Part shown: one piece after another, positions 23,396 through 35,940 of the stretch
Layout: each line of letters opens with the position of its first letter
How positions within the stretch are numbered: position 1 is the first letter of the stretch
Notes under the pieces: model-generated
What the model saw: the letters and a program-made list of their open reading frames with translations, nothing else
Databases searched by the model: none
Told to the model about the DNA's origin: nothing
Made by a program: the position numbers and the translations under genes
Source: Molanna angustata
Lineage: Eukaryota; Arthropoda; Insecta; Trichoptera; Molannidae
Assembly: GCA_963576475.1 (NCBI GenBank)
Contig: OY754982.1
Location: forward strand, 11,000,546 to 11,064,545
DNA length: 64,000 bases
Direction of reading: 5' to 3'

Positions 23396-23401
23396 AATAA
23401 A
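23396..23401 (+). terminator. Probable NAA38 polyadenylation signal
   Basis: AATAAA 81 bases after the NAA38 stop codon on the coding strand. Confidence 0.5.
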
Positions 23402-23579
23402 ATCATCAACTATTCAGTATAATCTTTTTATTTGAGTGCCGTCTTCAAAAGTTTTGGCATTATCTATGTTGTTTATCCTGGCTCGAAAAGAATTATAACA
23501 CCGTACTGATATACTTACAAAAAGAACATTGTATATCACAAAATATGACCAAATTTTATGATATATTTTAATCTTTTAT

Positions 23580-23940
23580 TTAACAATTCTATTGTCGACC
23601 ATGAGTTCGACATGGGAACTTTATTTATTTAATATCTCACAAAGAAATTTAAGGAAAATGATAGGCATAGGAATATGAACATAAATGGCATGCGACTTTT
23701 TTTCTGGGGGGATGGAGGAAACTGAAGGGAGGTGGGAGGCACTGAAGGAACGGAAGCGACTGTAGTGTTTGTAGTATCTATACAATAGATACGTGACGAT
23801 GTCTCACATGTATAAGTTTGTCAATTGGTCAGTCGCACAGGTGACATCAGCCGGTGAGTACGCGTCCCTCGTTATGAGCTACTTAGAGCAGTGGCGAGTC
23901 AGCGAGCTTCTACAAGGACCTTTTTAATTAAACAGGTAAT
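23580..23940. other. NAA38-THADA intergenic sequence, unassigned
   Basis: G-rich purine runs (about 23705-23760), then a locally GC-richer block up to 23930. No reading frame or recognised repeat boundary. A decayed transposon is possible but unproven. Confidence 0.3.
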
Positions 23941-24041
23941 ACAAAGATTTCCGGATTTCGTTAGTAATTATACTAATATCCCTATATTGAAAATATGATA
24001 AAAACACAGATTAAAAAATAAATAATAATGCATCATATTAT

Positions 24042-24047
24042 TTTATT
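24042..24047 (-). terminator. Probable THADA polyadenylation signal
   Basis: AATAAA on the minus strand, 41 bases past the THADA stop codon. Confidence 0.5.
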
Positions 24048-24087
24048 TGTAAATTTGTTATTTATATAATCTTATTAGTAAAAAAGC

Positions 24088-27000
24088 TTAAACATTAATA
24101 TTTTTGCCCCGCAGACATTTGATTAAATGCAAAACATTATTTTGTATTAGTTTTGGCTCCCAGTAAACATTGCTCGTTTGATGATCAAATGGGTTCTCTA
24201 AATCAGTTTCACTTCTTTTATTTTCCACAGACAACTCCCGAGATAAGCATTCCAAAAAAGATAATGTACAAGTTTTGGAGTCATCAAAAACAGATAGTAA
24301 ATAATTCACATTTAATATTGTTTTGAGTTGAAAACTGGAATGGGTCACAGTCGAATTTGGCGTATTCGAATCATAGTCAATATCTGTGGAGCAAGCCATT
24401 CTTACATTGCAATCTTCATCTTGTAATAACAAAATTAAAGCTAGCAATGTATTAGTCTTTGCTTCATTCATATCTATTATGTTGTTTTCAAAAAAACAAT
24501 CAAATATTTTTCTTAAATGTCTTACAGATATTGCTGAAATTAACCTTTTTTCCGCTTCAAATTGATCAGGTCTTGAAAGGTCTTTACAAATATTTGACAG
24601 TTGCTTTATTAACACTACATTATTTTCTATATTGTTTTTGTCAGATACAATCAAACAAATTAAAGGAAGTAGATATCCATGATTGTAATTTGAAGCATCT
24701 TGAAAATTTATCAACAGACACAGCATACTCAGAACTTCGTCAGAAGCCACCAACTTATTAAATTTAGTTATTACATACAATAATTTGTAAATATCTTTCA
24801 AAATAGTCAATCTCTTGTGACACTGTATTGGTTTAATGAATTCTTTAAATATGCACATTAAAATTTCTCCATTTTTAGGTGTTTCGAGAGACAAACGATT
24901 TATCAATGAGGACAAAATGTTTGTTTTTAAAACTGCATCGCTGTTGTTGAAAGTTTTTACAATTTTTATTAAATCGTCTTCAGAGCAGTTCATAATGGCG
25001 ACTTCTAAATTAGTTTGCAACCAGAAATGAAAACCTATTTCTAAATTCATAACTCTCCCTTTAGAGTGCATCAATTCAAATCCACTTTCTAATGATTTTA
25101 TCAATTTTGCACTTTCAAGTGAATTCATAATGTTTAATGTTTCAATATGAATAGCTTTGACAAGGAAAGACGAATTCTTTTCTACAATGATATTTTCAAC
25201 GTCTTTTAAAATTGTATTCAAATTAGTTGATATTGCATTCATTTGGATTTCATTGAATAATAATTTATTTGAACTTTGTAAATGTATTGAATAGTTCTTT
25301 ATTGTTGATAAATATCCGTGAAGTTGATTTTCTGTTATAGCAGATGGTTTTCTTGTAATCCAGTGATTATAAAAATAATTTACCTCAAAATATGATTGTA
25401 TAATCTTAGCTGATATTATTCGAACGGTATATACGGGACTTCCTAGTAAAATTATTAAATATGGAAATATTGCGTTTATGTCTACCAGATCTCTATCGGA
25501 TTTATTTGTTTTGAAAAATGAAAGTTTTAAATTGTTTCTCTTTGCCGTGCTGCCTAGTAGACTAAGTATTGGAACGATGTTAGAATGAACTAGAAGAGTA
25601 TTAGATGTGATATCTACATTACAAGCATTTGATAAACTTTTCAATACATAATTCCAAAGGGACGGAATGTGATTAAACAATTCGTCGGGGGACACAGGAG
25701 CTTCCACAGAACTATTTTCGTAAAGACTTTTCTTCTGGCCAATAAGTTTAGGAACGAGGGATCCGTAGAGTTGTAATGCAGCATTTCTGTAAATAAAAAT
25801 TATTCATATTTTATATCTTCTTCATTGTAACTCCCATGGTAACTCCATTGACAAATCTCTAATAATCCTGTAACTTTTTATTAGTCAATTATATTCAGAT
25901 TTTTCCAACATTCAAATTTTACATTTATAAATAGAACTTATTCAAACTACATAATTTTTAAAACTGTCTTGTTGTATAGATTTGGAACAAATATTTTTAA
26001 CTAAATCATAATTGTATTGATGATATTATATTAAAAAATAAATTGTCAGGTTATTTATTCATAATCTTTTTCCTACCTCCCATTTAAATTTATGTGCTGG
26101 CACCTTGGCTGGCACACTGAATATTATTCATGCAATTTTTGTTCTTTAGGTTGGTAAGACTGATTAGATGGAAATAATTTCCATTCGACAATATACTAAG
26201 ACTGTCATAAAGTGTAAATTGTCTATTTTTTATTTAAAATGACTGATCTCGTTCACCTATAGAACAAGCATTTATGCTTAGTATAGGGAATGTATGAAGA
26301 TGTATATGTATGTACTTGTAACAAGGACATATTCATTTTTAAATAAAAAACTTAAACTCGTATTGAAATAAAAAATTCCAACGCTAAAAAGGAAATGGCT
26401 TTAAGACATTATATTATAGGAATGTATTTGTGTTGAATATTCTGAAATAATCCTTCGAAAGGTAAGATCAATATTAAAATTAATACGTAATGTAAATATC
26501 TTACTGACAAATATTTCTTACCTAATTTGCCATTGTTCACTTGTCAGATGATTAAAGCACACACTTGCTAAATACGGTGCATATTGAACAATAAAATTTG
26601 ATAACAAACTCTCAGAAACCGTTCGACATAATAAATGTAAAGCTCTGGCTAAAGGTATATCCCTTTCATTTGCAAAGTCATTAGTAGGCTCATTGGAATG
26701 TCTTGATTCATAACAATCTTTCTTGACTGGTTTGCTTAGAACTTTTAGAAAAAAATCCATTGTAAAGTAAAACAGTGGCTAAAACAAATATAGAATTATA
26801 AAAATACAATAAATCCTGACTTGTATGTACTATTCTAAAAAAATATTGTCAACAAGCAACAAGTTATAAAAATAAATTAAAAAATAAGAAAAGAGCTTTT
26901 TAGGTGATTTGAAAAAAGAGAATTATATTTTCAATGTATTTTAATTTAGTTTCCTTTATGTCAGAAGAGGTAGGTATGCAGTTCTCCCCAAAATGCATAA

Positions 27001-30000
27001 TTATTCAATATCTATCCTTGTTGTTCATTTAAAGAATCACATATTTTAATATGTTAGTATTCTACTAAATTTTCAAAATATACTTCACCTTTTCTGAATT
27101 TGAATCATTGGTTACAATTCTGTGAACCAAAATAGTCAATCCTGCACTTTTTCTAGTTACTGAACCTCCATGAACGGAATCCGATGTAGATTGTATCAAA
27201 AAATCTTTCAAAGTCTTCATAATGATTTCATTGTAAGCTGCATTTCCTTGGGCTGTAAGATGTTTCACTGCAACCCCTGAAATACATATGTTTCTTTGAA
27301 ATATTGTTCACTTTTATAGATAAGGACAAACTTGAGGATATTCAAAATAATTACCCAACGAAACACCAGCTGATTCAATTGCTCCCTTATGTCTACATCT
27401 AGTCAGTACAGATATGCTGATTTTCAGAAAATCTTGAATTTCACTATTGAATAATTTTTCTGAATGCTTTATTAATATTGTAGTTGATAAATCACAGCAT
27501 GCCTAAAATTTATTTAAGAAATCAATCATATATTTATCAAACTAGTTTTATTTTATCATGAACTGTGTATAGTTTTATATTACCTTCAAATTCAACCATA
27601 TATTATTGAGAATCAACTGATGAGCATTGGACAGATGTTGATTGCAATTAAATTTCTGATCATTTTTGTACTTTGAATTACATATTAATAGTTCAATACT
27701 TTCTCCCATTTCTGCAAAGCTTGGTGGAAACTCTGCATCTTTAGATTGACTTTTAGTTGAAAGTACACCGATGTAGTAATTGATTGCACTGACTAAAAAT
27801 ACTTTAAGTGAAACAAAAAAACTGTGCTCAAAATGTAAATTAGTATTTTTAATATAAATATCGATTGCAGAGACCATTCCTTGTAACGGTTGATTGTTAT
27901 ATATGGATAAGAGTATATCATTCTCTTGATAATTAAACTGCTCCCAACTTTTGACCAGTAAATACTCGGGAATGTTAGAACATGGTTCAATTATTTTACT
28001 GATAGAATCCTCATCTGTCGTAGTATTATTGTTTAATTTTGCTATGATTTTCATCATTAAACAACCACTTTCAGCTTCATAAAACAAGCGACTATTGCAA
28101 TATACTATTCCCGTGATGAATAATTCTTCCTTTAACTTCAGAAATGCTTTGTTATTTCCATAATATTCTATTAAAATGTTTGCAGCTGTTTCTCGGACAT
28201 CATTAGTTGTGTCAGAAATTGTTTTGATTAATGTTCTAATGCCTTCTTCATTATTAAATTTCCATTTATTTCTATCCTCTAAATATTTAACTATTTTCCA
28301 TCCATCTTTCAATTGGTTTCCTTTTCGACACAAGCCTTTTTGTATAAATTGTTTATCATTATATCCTTCGCATAGATATCGAAATATAATATCATATATT
28401 TGTAATGAACATATTTTACGTTGATAATTTCCATAATCATTTAAGTTTGCTAAAAGGAATTGATAAATCCACAAGAAAAATTCTTCTATCCTATCGCAGA
28501 ATTCAGGATTCATTTTGTTTATATTGCTTTTTAACATTCTCAAACAAGAATCACGAATTCGAATGAGAAACAATGTAAAACAATTCAATATATTTTGACG
28601 AAAAGATGCTGAGTCATTGTTAATATTATATATCAGAAAATCTTTCACTTTTTTGAATTCTTCTAATGAAGGAATGTCTTTTTTCTGTGTTATGCATAAT
28701 ACTTGGAAAGCCTCTGATCTTACATCTTCATTAATATTCTCCAAAGCATCATTAACAATTTCCTTTAATTCAATTTCTTCATTAGATTCCCAATCACTCA
28801 TTATCAAACCAGATTTTCGCCCCAATTTCATAACACTTATCATTGGAAAATAATCTGGAATTTTAATCATGAAATCTTTCATCAACACATCCATCAATAT
28901 TGGAAACTTTTTCAATGTTACAGAAATCCAATAATTGATTAGATTTCTTTGAACAATGTAACTCTTAGAAGCATATAATATTTTGTAAAATAGATCCAAA
29001 AATATTTCTCTCCATTCTTCGTAATCATTCAATTTCAACAAAATAATTTTGTACAAATAACTTCCAGCTGAAACTAAAGACGAACAAGTCAAGCTGTATT
29101 CTAGACCATGGATGCAAGTGGGATAATTATGAACAAAATTAATTACTCTAGTTTTTGTTAGTGGTATGATCTCGGATAAAGCAAAATACTTGGCTTTATT
29201 CCATGGAATGTTCATAACGCAATCTGTAATATTATTTAATATATCAGTGTCTTCTAAAGTACCGATCAAATGAAGAAAATTTTTCCATATAGTCAAATTC
29301 ATCTCTTTAATGCCAGATATAAGATTTTCCCAATTGTTGAAAACAACACACATTAGATGATGCAGGTCATTATGAATTACGGATTCCATCTTCCATTCGA
29401 TTAACTTGATCAGTATAAAATTTAAATTTCTAAAATGTATAAATGTACTGCAGGAGTAACCCAAACACCCCTGAGTACTGATTTTGTAAGATATTTGAAT
29501 GACATCCTCTACGAGACGTCGAATTATTGATGTTTCGGGTAAACTTCTTTTATTGAAAAGATTTGTCTGAAATGCCCCACTAATTAATGATGTTATAATT
29601 GTTTCCATTTTTCTATCTTCGGCATTTTCCAGGCTCATTATTGTGAACTTCAATTTATTTTCTGCGTTTGTTGTTTGCTGCAACGAATAGCACATCAACA
29701 TGTTGCGTAAGTTTCTCAATGATATTTCGCAATAATCCTCCGATAACATAATAAACAAAGAGCAATAGGCCGTCGAACAAAGTACTTGTCCTTCTATAGA
29801 TTTGAAACCAGACTTGAGGTGAGTCAGTAAAATTTCGGAGACTTTAATAGCCGAGTAAAACATTTCAGACTTGTCCGGTAACTTAAATTTAATATCTTTG
29901 GTGTGTCGTGATTCGATACAGTGACATGTACGTATTAGTTTCTGAAAAAGAAATGATAAGATACGAATAATATTATTAATAATAATAACTCTTTTCTAGA

Positions 30001-32266
30001 CTTCATTTCTTACAGAGATCTTTCGTACAACTTTTGTTGGACTTCTTATGTATTATGAATGGCGAGTTTTGCTATCTTTTTTTTTATAACAAATACTTAA
30101 ATGGAATTCTGAATTCATAAACATCTTTTATACAGTGTCATCCTTTTTATACATTGTCCAAATAGTTATTGAATTTATTTCAAGTCTTCTCTCCTTTATT
30201 TTAACAAGTTTTATCACACATGCTCCTTAATTATAACAATTTATAATAACTTAATACAATAATTTCAATAGTGGAAGTTCATAATTATAAATTAAAACAT
30301 TTATGAAAATAAATAAAAACACATAGTTTTAATCCACAAATGAGTAAGACTTTAATGAGCCTAAGCGCTTCCGCCGAACACAGCCGGCGTCCTCAGAGGC
30401 AGGAATCAAACTGAATACACATGTAATAATATAATATGTGTGAATGGGAGGGGTGCAGGGACCGGGGTGTTGCAGACAAAACTAATAATATTATTACTTA
30501 ATAGCCGCCTAATTACAGGATGGTCGGCTAGTACAAGGTTCTAGGAAATACCTTACTAACTAATACAATATAATACATAATATAGGTAGCTTGTTACAGT
30601 TATGCTTACGAAGACAGTAAATAAATCTTGAAATAAATAAATAATATTATAATGGTGGTTAGAAACATTTGGGAAAAAACCTTATTGACTAATACAATAC
30701 AATAAAGATGTGTTTATAAGACAAATAAAATAATCGGTAGGTAGTTACATAGACAAGCATAAAAGAGGATGCCGGCTGTGTTCGGCGAAAGCGTTTAGAC
30801 TCATTAAAGTCTTACTCATTTGTGGATTAAAACTAAGTATGTGTTTTTATTTATTTTTACAAATATTTTAATTTATATATTGATACTTTGCAGCTATTAC
30901 TTTGTGGCTCATTTCAACTAATAAATTAAATTATAACTTTGTTTTTACCACTTTTGAGTATTTTATGTTAACCGGTATCAGACCTGACCCGCTCCCTAAT
31001 ATGAACATACTTATACTAATATAAGTTCATCCAAGCAAACTATACTAGTATAAGTTTGTTTGTTAGCTGTGAAACCGGTTAACATAAAATACTCAAAAGT
31101 GGTGGAAACAAAGAAGTTGTAATTTAATTTATAAACAATTCATAAAGCGCCGTTTAGTGATACAAGATCACTCAAAGGCCACTATAGCTTATTTGTTGAC
31201 GAAACAAAACAGTTTTAAAAAGTCTACCAAAGGCGTCAATGCTCTTTAACTTTAAGTTTTTTTAATAAAAAGAATAGTTGTTGTTGAACTACTGCAATAA
31301 ATTCAACAAAAGAGTTGAGAAAAAAATTGTCAGATTGGTTGAAATACAGATCAATTGGTTGATTTCAACCATATAAATTATTCAACAAAACATTTAAGAG
31401 GTTGACTGCTGCCAACGTACCTATTTTTTCAATTTGATATACCATCATTATTACTAAACGAATCATTTAGAAGAAAATAACCTTGTTAGTTTGGATATTA
31501 ATAAAAAGAAATATACCTTAACTTTTTGATTATGTTCTGTATATATTCTTGTAGAAAAATAATAAGCATACCCCGATTTTAGACATTTATCTTAAATTTC
31601 TAAAAAAATATAAGGTATAGAGCAATATTTCTTTTATAAATTAAAGAAGAACAAAATACATGGAAAAATATGATATGACGTTGCATTAACGCATCAGGTT
31701 AAGTAAATAAACGAAAAAAACTTTTATTACGCAATGGCGCTGAATGGAAAATAAATGTTTTTTAGGTTTATTTACTAAACCTGAAGCATTAATGCAACGT
31801 CACATCATATTTTTCTAGATATTTTTGTCTTCTTTAATTTAAAAAAAAATATATTACTCTACGCCTTATTAAAAATATATGATAAACGTTGAAAATCGGG
31901 GTATGCCATTATTTTTCTACAAGAATTTATACAGAACATTATCAAAAAGTTAAGGTATATTTTTGTTTATTAATATCCAAACTATCTAAATTATTTTTTC
32001 AAAACGATTTCATAAGAAATAATGATGGTATATCAAATTGAAAAATAGGTACGTTGGCAGCAGTCCCCCCCTTAACTCATTGTACTTCCAGCAACATTTT
32101 TTTTAGATATGTGATTATAAGAAAATTTTTAAAAAATATATAAAATATATTTGTATATATATTTAGATTAAATAATACTTACTCTCAAAACATCTAAATC
32201 TATTTCGTCTGTGTTTCTTTGTAGGTCTTGGTACCAGCTGTCAATCCCTTCCAACGTGAATTCCAT
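24088..32266 (-). CDS. THADA: THADA/Trm732-family HEAT-repeat protein, tRNA methylation partner (6 exons)
   Basis: THADA is a large HEAT/armadillo protein; its yeast relative Trm732 partners Trm7 for 2'-O-methylation at tRNA position 32. Exons on the minus strand: 32266-32183, 29941-27584, 27502-27355, 27276-27089, 26778-26522 and 25786-24088. All have GT/AG ends and matching phases (0, 0, 1, 0, 2). The product is 1577 residues (human 1953); much of the difference is at the N-terminus. DUF2428-region landmarks: RCRHKGAIESAGVSLG at about 849-864, SVTRKSAGLTIL at about 902-912, and RNAALQLYGSLVPKLIGQKK at 1012-1031, which is nearly the vertebrate sequence. The rest is helical repeat sequence rich in Leu, Ile and Asn. 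The start is the ATG at 32266 (MEFTLEGIDSWYQDLQ), the first in frame. Intron 1 (2.2 kb) contains three foldback elements and an L2 tail. AATAAA lies 41 bases after the stop. Confidence 0.93.
26130..26345 (+). mobile_element. SINE tail fragments in THADA intron 5
   Basis: 26145-26225 resembles the SINE family 2 tail (GGTTGGTAAGACTGATTAGA, then AAATAATTTCCATTCGACAA). 26245-26340 matches the non-tRNA half of SINE family 3 (GAACAAGCATTTATGCTTAG). Both are truncated and diverged. Confidence 0.55.
30309..30861. mobile_element. Foldback element in THADA intron 1
   Basis: Left arm 30309-30391 and right arm 30769-30861 are near-perfect reverse complements. Both include TTTTAATCCACAAATGAGTA and a GCCGAACACAGCCGGC end. 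The 380-bp interior is non-coding. Confidence 0.88.
30920..31132. mobile_element. Foldback MITE in THADA intron 1
   Basis: Arms 30920-30978 and 31075-31132 are reverse complements, sharing ACTTTTGAGTATTTTATGTT and AACCGGT. The interior contains a second small palindrome around ACTAGTATAAG and ATAAGTTCAT. Confidence 0.85.
31136..31262 (-). mobile_element. L2-like LINE 3' tail fragment
   Basis: On the minus strand the end reads TGTATCACTAAACGGCGCTT, as in the tails at 15010 and 6440. It continues upstream with homology to the 15060-15110 segment. No coding part remains. Confidence 0.65.
31404..32065. mobile_element. Long foldback element, about 330-bp arms, in THADA intron 1
   Basis: The whole 662 bp pairs with itself. 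The ends GACTGCTGCCAACGTACCTA and its complement are at 31404 and 32065. Inner matches are at 31503-31583 with 31885-31970, and at 31660-31720 with 31765-31815. The turn is near 31735. The arms are imperfect. No frame is open across it. Confidence 0.85.
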
Positions 32267-32381
32267 TTTGATTATAGTATAAGTTTATTAGTAGTTGGAA
32301 TGATAAGTGATTTATTTAATGATTATTGTACACTCTTCGTATCAGGGACCTTAAATATAATATATTTCATATTCAACAAAA

Positions 32382-32818
32382 AAAATTGATATAATGGTAT
32401 GTAGCTTGTAATTTCGGTTGTTAATGATTAAAATTGATATAATGGTATGTAGCTTGTAATTTCGGTTGTTAATGATTAAAATTGATATAATGGTATGTAG
32501 CTTGTAATTTCGGTTGTTAATGATTAAAATTGATATAATGGTATGTAGCTTGTAATTTCGGTTGTTAATGATTAAAATTGATATAATGGTATGTAGCTTG
32601 TAATTTCGGTTGTTAATGATTAAAATTGATATAATGGTATGTAGCTTGTAATTTCGGTTGTTAATGATTAAAATTGATATAATGGTATGTAGCTTGTAAT
32701 TTCGGTTGTTAATGATTAAAATTGATATAATGGTATGTAGCTTGTAATTTCGGTTGTTAATGATTAAAATTGATATAATGGTATGTAGCTTGTAATTTCG
32801 GTTGTTAATGATTAAAAA
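32382..32818. repeat. Minisatellite, 9 copies of a 48-bp unit, upstream of THADA
   Basis: GGTATGTAGC recurs exactly every 48 bases at 32396, 32444, 32492, 32540, 32588, 32636, 32684, 32732 and 32780. The units appear identical. The array begins about 115 bp upstream of the THADA start codon, in the likely promoter or 5' leader. Identical units imply recent expansion or homogenisation. Confidence 0.97.
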
Positions 32819-33084
32819 TATTTCTCCTATTTTCTTATAATTTAAAAAAAATGTATTAATTTATTAAATAATATAGTATAATAACATTTATAAAGTTCTT
32901 AAAATTGCTCTTACTAAGCAGTTTTTTGATTAGATATTTAAAAAGTCGACTAAATGTGTTGTATTTAATTTTCTTAATTTATACGCCCTAATATTTATGT
33001 TTGTTTATTTTAATAGAATTTAAAAATGTGTCAATATTCAGTGGCAAGCAATACGAATTGTAAAATAAAGTGTATCAGTAGGTA

Positions 33085-33392
33085 TACTTTTCGTCAAATA
33101 ACTTGAGAAAACATGTGGCCTGTGCATTGCAAATTTCAGTTTTATCTGTAAACTATTATAATATATTGTTAAGACTATGTCACATGTTGATGTGTTGATG
33201 ATCCTTATTGTTTCCGTTAACCAATTCTACATCATTCAGTTTATAATTTGTCTAGCTGTTAATTTAGGCAATAATTGTAAAGGTTTTTATATTTTATAGA
33301 GGGGAACGGTTTGCACACATACCAACCAAGCAAAAAATGCAACCAAGCAACTCTGCACATCCAACGAGACAATCTCAAGTTATTTGCCACTA
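33085..33392. mobile_element. Diverged copy of the CCAAATATCTTGA foldback family
   Basis: Left arm GTCAAATAACTTGAGAAA (about 33094) and right arm TCTCAAGTTATTTGCCAC (about 33375-33392) are inverted. The core GCACACATACCAACCAAGCA matches the copies at 2626, 42713 and 48470. About 190 bp separates the left arm from the core, so a later insertion or expansion is likely. Confidence 0.6.
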
Positions 33393-33777
33393 ATTGTATT
33401 ATCTTTTATAATTCAATCAACTCTATGTCAACAACCTAGAAAATTTGGCCAGATAATGTAAGGAGTTTGTTAATAAATAGCTGTTTGATTCCTTGAGGTA
33501 TGGAATTTATAACTGGATTAAAATTAAATCTGCTCTTGCATTAGGTTGATCATGTACTAACATGGTCAATGGGAAAACAAATTACCTACTCAACTGGTGA
33601 TATAGTTTGGTTTTTATATAATCTTTTATGCTCCGAGTAATTTTAATTTGTAAATACCTTTATGAATTTTCCAAATTGGTATAAAAACATCCTACCATGC
33701 AGATATTAATACCAGAAAAGTTGGGACATTTCTGCCCTGCTTCAAAAAGTCAATGATACAACCTTTTAAGATATTAT

Positions 33778-33828
33778 GTACCCAGAGATGATTAAGATTT
33801 AAAAAATATATAATCATCTCTGGGTATT
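33778..33828. repeat. Short hairpin
   Basis: TACCCAGAGATGATT at 33779 and its complement at about 33813 form a 15-bp perfect stem around an AT-rich loop, immediately 5' of a LINE tail. Confidence 0.8.
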
Positions 33829-33845
33829 CCAAACCATTTTATCTG

Positions 33846-34610
33846 TAGAGGATTTATTTATTTATTAAGAGGACAACATACAGCGTATGATAACTGGAGT
33901 TATTGTAGTATATTAAGATAAGTTAGGAATAGTTACATATTATGGTGAGATATTGTATGTATATAAATGTGTGCAGTGTATTAAGGGTTGAGTAAGATTA
34001 TGAGGATGAAATTTTAAGTCTGATATATTTTTTAAATGTGGGGGCGCTTGTAAGAATATGTCAAACTCTTAGAAATGCTTATTGTATGTATTACAGATTT
34101 TATAGATTGTTGCATGTTGGGCATAGTTAGTGTGCTGAGTGGTTAGGTGGAAAAGAGGAGTGTGTCTAGTTCTACGGGTAGGGATGTTGAAAGATATATA
34201 ATAAAAAAGAACAGGAGAATCAATTTTGTTATTAAGAATATTGTAGAGAAGCATCATATCAGATACTGTATGTATGTTGTCAAGTGAATCAATTCAGTGG
34301 TAGATCTTTGCCTAACGATACGACGGGGAATCAAGAAATGCTTTACGATTAAGGTGTTTAATAAATATATTTTGTATCCTCTCGATGCAATTTGTGTATT
34401 GCGTAATGGGGAGACCAGACAGGAGATACATATTCCAGGATAGGGCGAAGCAAGGATAAATAAAGAAATTTGAGTGTTCTCAAGTTTGTAAATGGTTTGG
34501 TGATTCTGATTAAAAATCCAAGCATTCTGTAGGCCTTATCTATATGTCAATGTTGTGAAAATAGGTTCTTTTAGGTCTGTCGGTCATACTGTAGTTCTGT
34601 TCATGTTTAG
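33846..34610 (-). mobile_element. CR1/Jockey-type LINE 3' fragment
   Basis: On the minus strand, short frames resemble the C-terminal half of the element at 53.2-57.3 kb: an AYRMLGFLIRITKPF-like stretch, an IERIQ-like stretch, and IPTRRTRHTPLFHL (compare IPNRRTRHTSTFFL there). The 3' end is a run of AATAAATAAATAAAT at 33846. Frameshifts are frequent and no catalytic domain remains. Confidence 0.75.
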
Positions 34611-34705
34611 TATTGATTAAAACCTTAAATCTCTCATTAAACTTTAATTATATCAGATTTTATTTATATTATGAACTTTGAAGTATTTAAAAAAAGTGTA
34701 ATTAC

Positions 34706-34766
34706 CAATCTCTTAAATGGTCTTTGCTTTCTTGGTGCATCCATATTATTTTGTGTGTCCAAAGAA
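34706..34766 (-). CDS. Candidate small exon (extra COA6 exon or unknown gene)
   Basis: On the minus strand a TTTTTCAG acceptor precedes TTCTTTGGACACACAAAATA, and a GGTAATTAC donor follows. If the GTAAAT six bases before the COA6 stop served as donor, this exon would continue that frame (TSLDTQNNMDAPRKQRPFKR). It also contains its own ATG (MDAPRKQRPFKRL). No downstream exon was recognised. This is inference from splice-site patterns only. Confidence 0.25.
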
Positions 34767-34769
34767 CTG

Positions 34770-35940
34770 AAAAACATTCTAGGTATTAGGAATACACTTG
34801 TGCATTACATTGAAAAGGTATTAAAGTAAAACAGATATATATTACTTTCCAAACATTTTATTTAAACAACAGTTCTAAATACTAACTTTATATTATTTAC
34901 ACAGAATAAAAGATAGTTGTGAAACTAAATTGACCTATGGAACAATTAGTTTGATAAAAAACAAAAAATATGTATCGACTATGTATTTGTATTTAAAAAA
35001 AAATTAATAAACATAATAAAAAACAAATAAATATTTTGGTAATTATTTTAACGCGTATATATTACGGGAAAAATAAAAACTTTTGTCAGTAAGGCTTTAA
35101 GAATATTGTATATAATTTTCTTTCAAAACGCTAGTAGTTTGGAGGCAGAATCGCCACCAAGTGGTGAATTTGGGATATTCAAATTGTATCAGAAAACTAA
35201 CTAATAGTAATACATTTTTGGTGAGTTTATTTATTTTTTAAAAAATTTTTAAAGTCTTACCGCCATTTTTTTTCCGTAATATATACGAGTTTATCTATCT
35301 ATTGATATAAAAATTATTATGATCGGTGAGGGACAGTACTTTTAAACAATTACCAATATTTTCATAAAGTATTTTACAAAAATATCTAAATTAAACTTGT
35401 AACAAATTAAAACAATTCCTTAAAAATAGTATTTAACTCTAAACCAAATGTGAGTAAAACATTTCATAATACAATGCCAAAGTATCAGTTATTCAAAAAC
35501 ATAAATAATTTATTAATTTTAATATTTATTTATACTAAAAATGGCTGATTTAATTGATATCCATATCATATAAAACTGTTAAATTTAAACCACTAATCAA
35601 TAAACAAATCCTGGTACATAATAAACAATAAAGAAGTGCCCTTGAAGTAAATTTTCAAATTCAAATAAAAAATGGTGTAAATGCCTGATTAAAATATTTC
35701 AGAATATGACCATAGAACATACCCAAATAAAATACTGAATTTAATCCTATCATTTTGTAAAATATTTTTCAATAAATTTGATAAAGTAAATCAAAAGAAT
35801 ATAATAAACGAACCACATTATGATATTCAAGTGTTCACTAGATTGCTTTTATTCCACAGTTAAAAATAACAGATAGCTAGCCAATTTTAAAAGATATAAT
35901 AAACATAAACAACAGTCTATTGTAAAAATAAAAGATATAT
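34770..35940. other. AT-rich sequence without recognised features
   Basis: A long stretch of A/T runs downstream of COA6 with no frame or repeat structure that I can support. It includes a minus-strand AATAAA at 35848-35853 that may end the COA6 transcript. Confidence 0.5.

Noticed and set aside
27793..27990. Minor frames antisense to or overlapping THADA (also 24459, 24836, 28176, 28617)
   Set aside because: Shadows of the THADA coding exons.
32382..32818. CRISPR-like array
   Set aside because: The 48-bp units are contiguous and identical with no variable spacers; it is a minisatellite in a eukaryotic genome.
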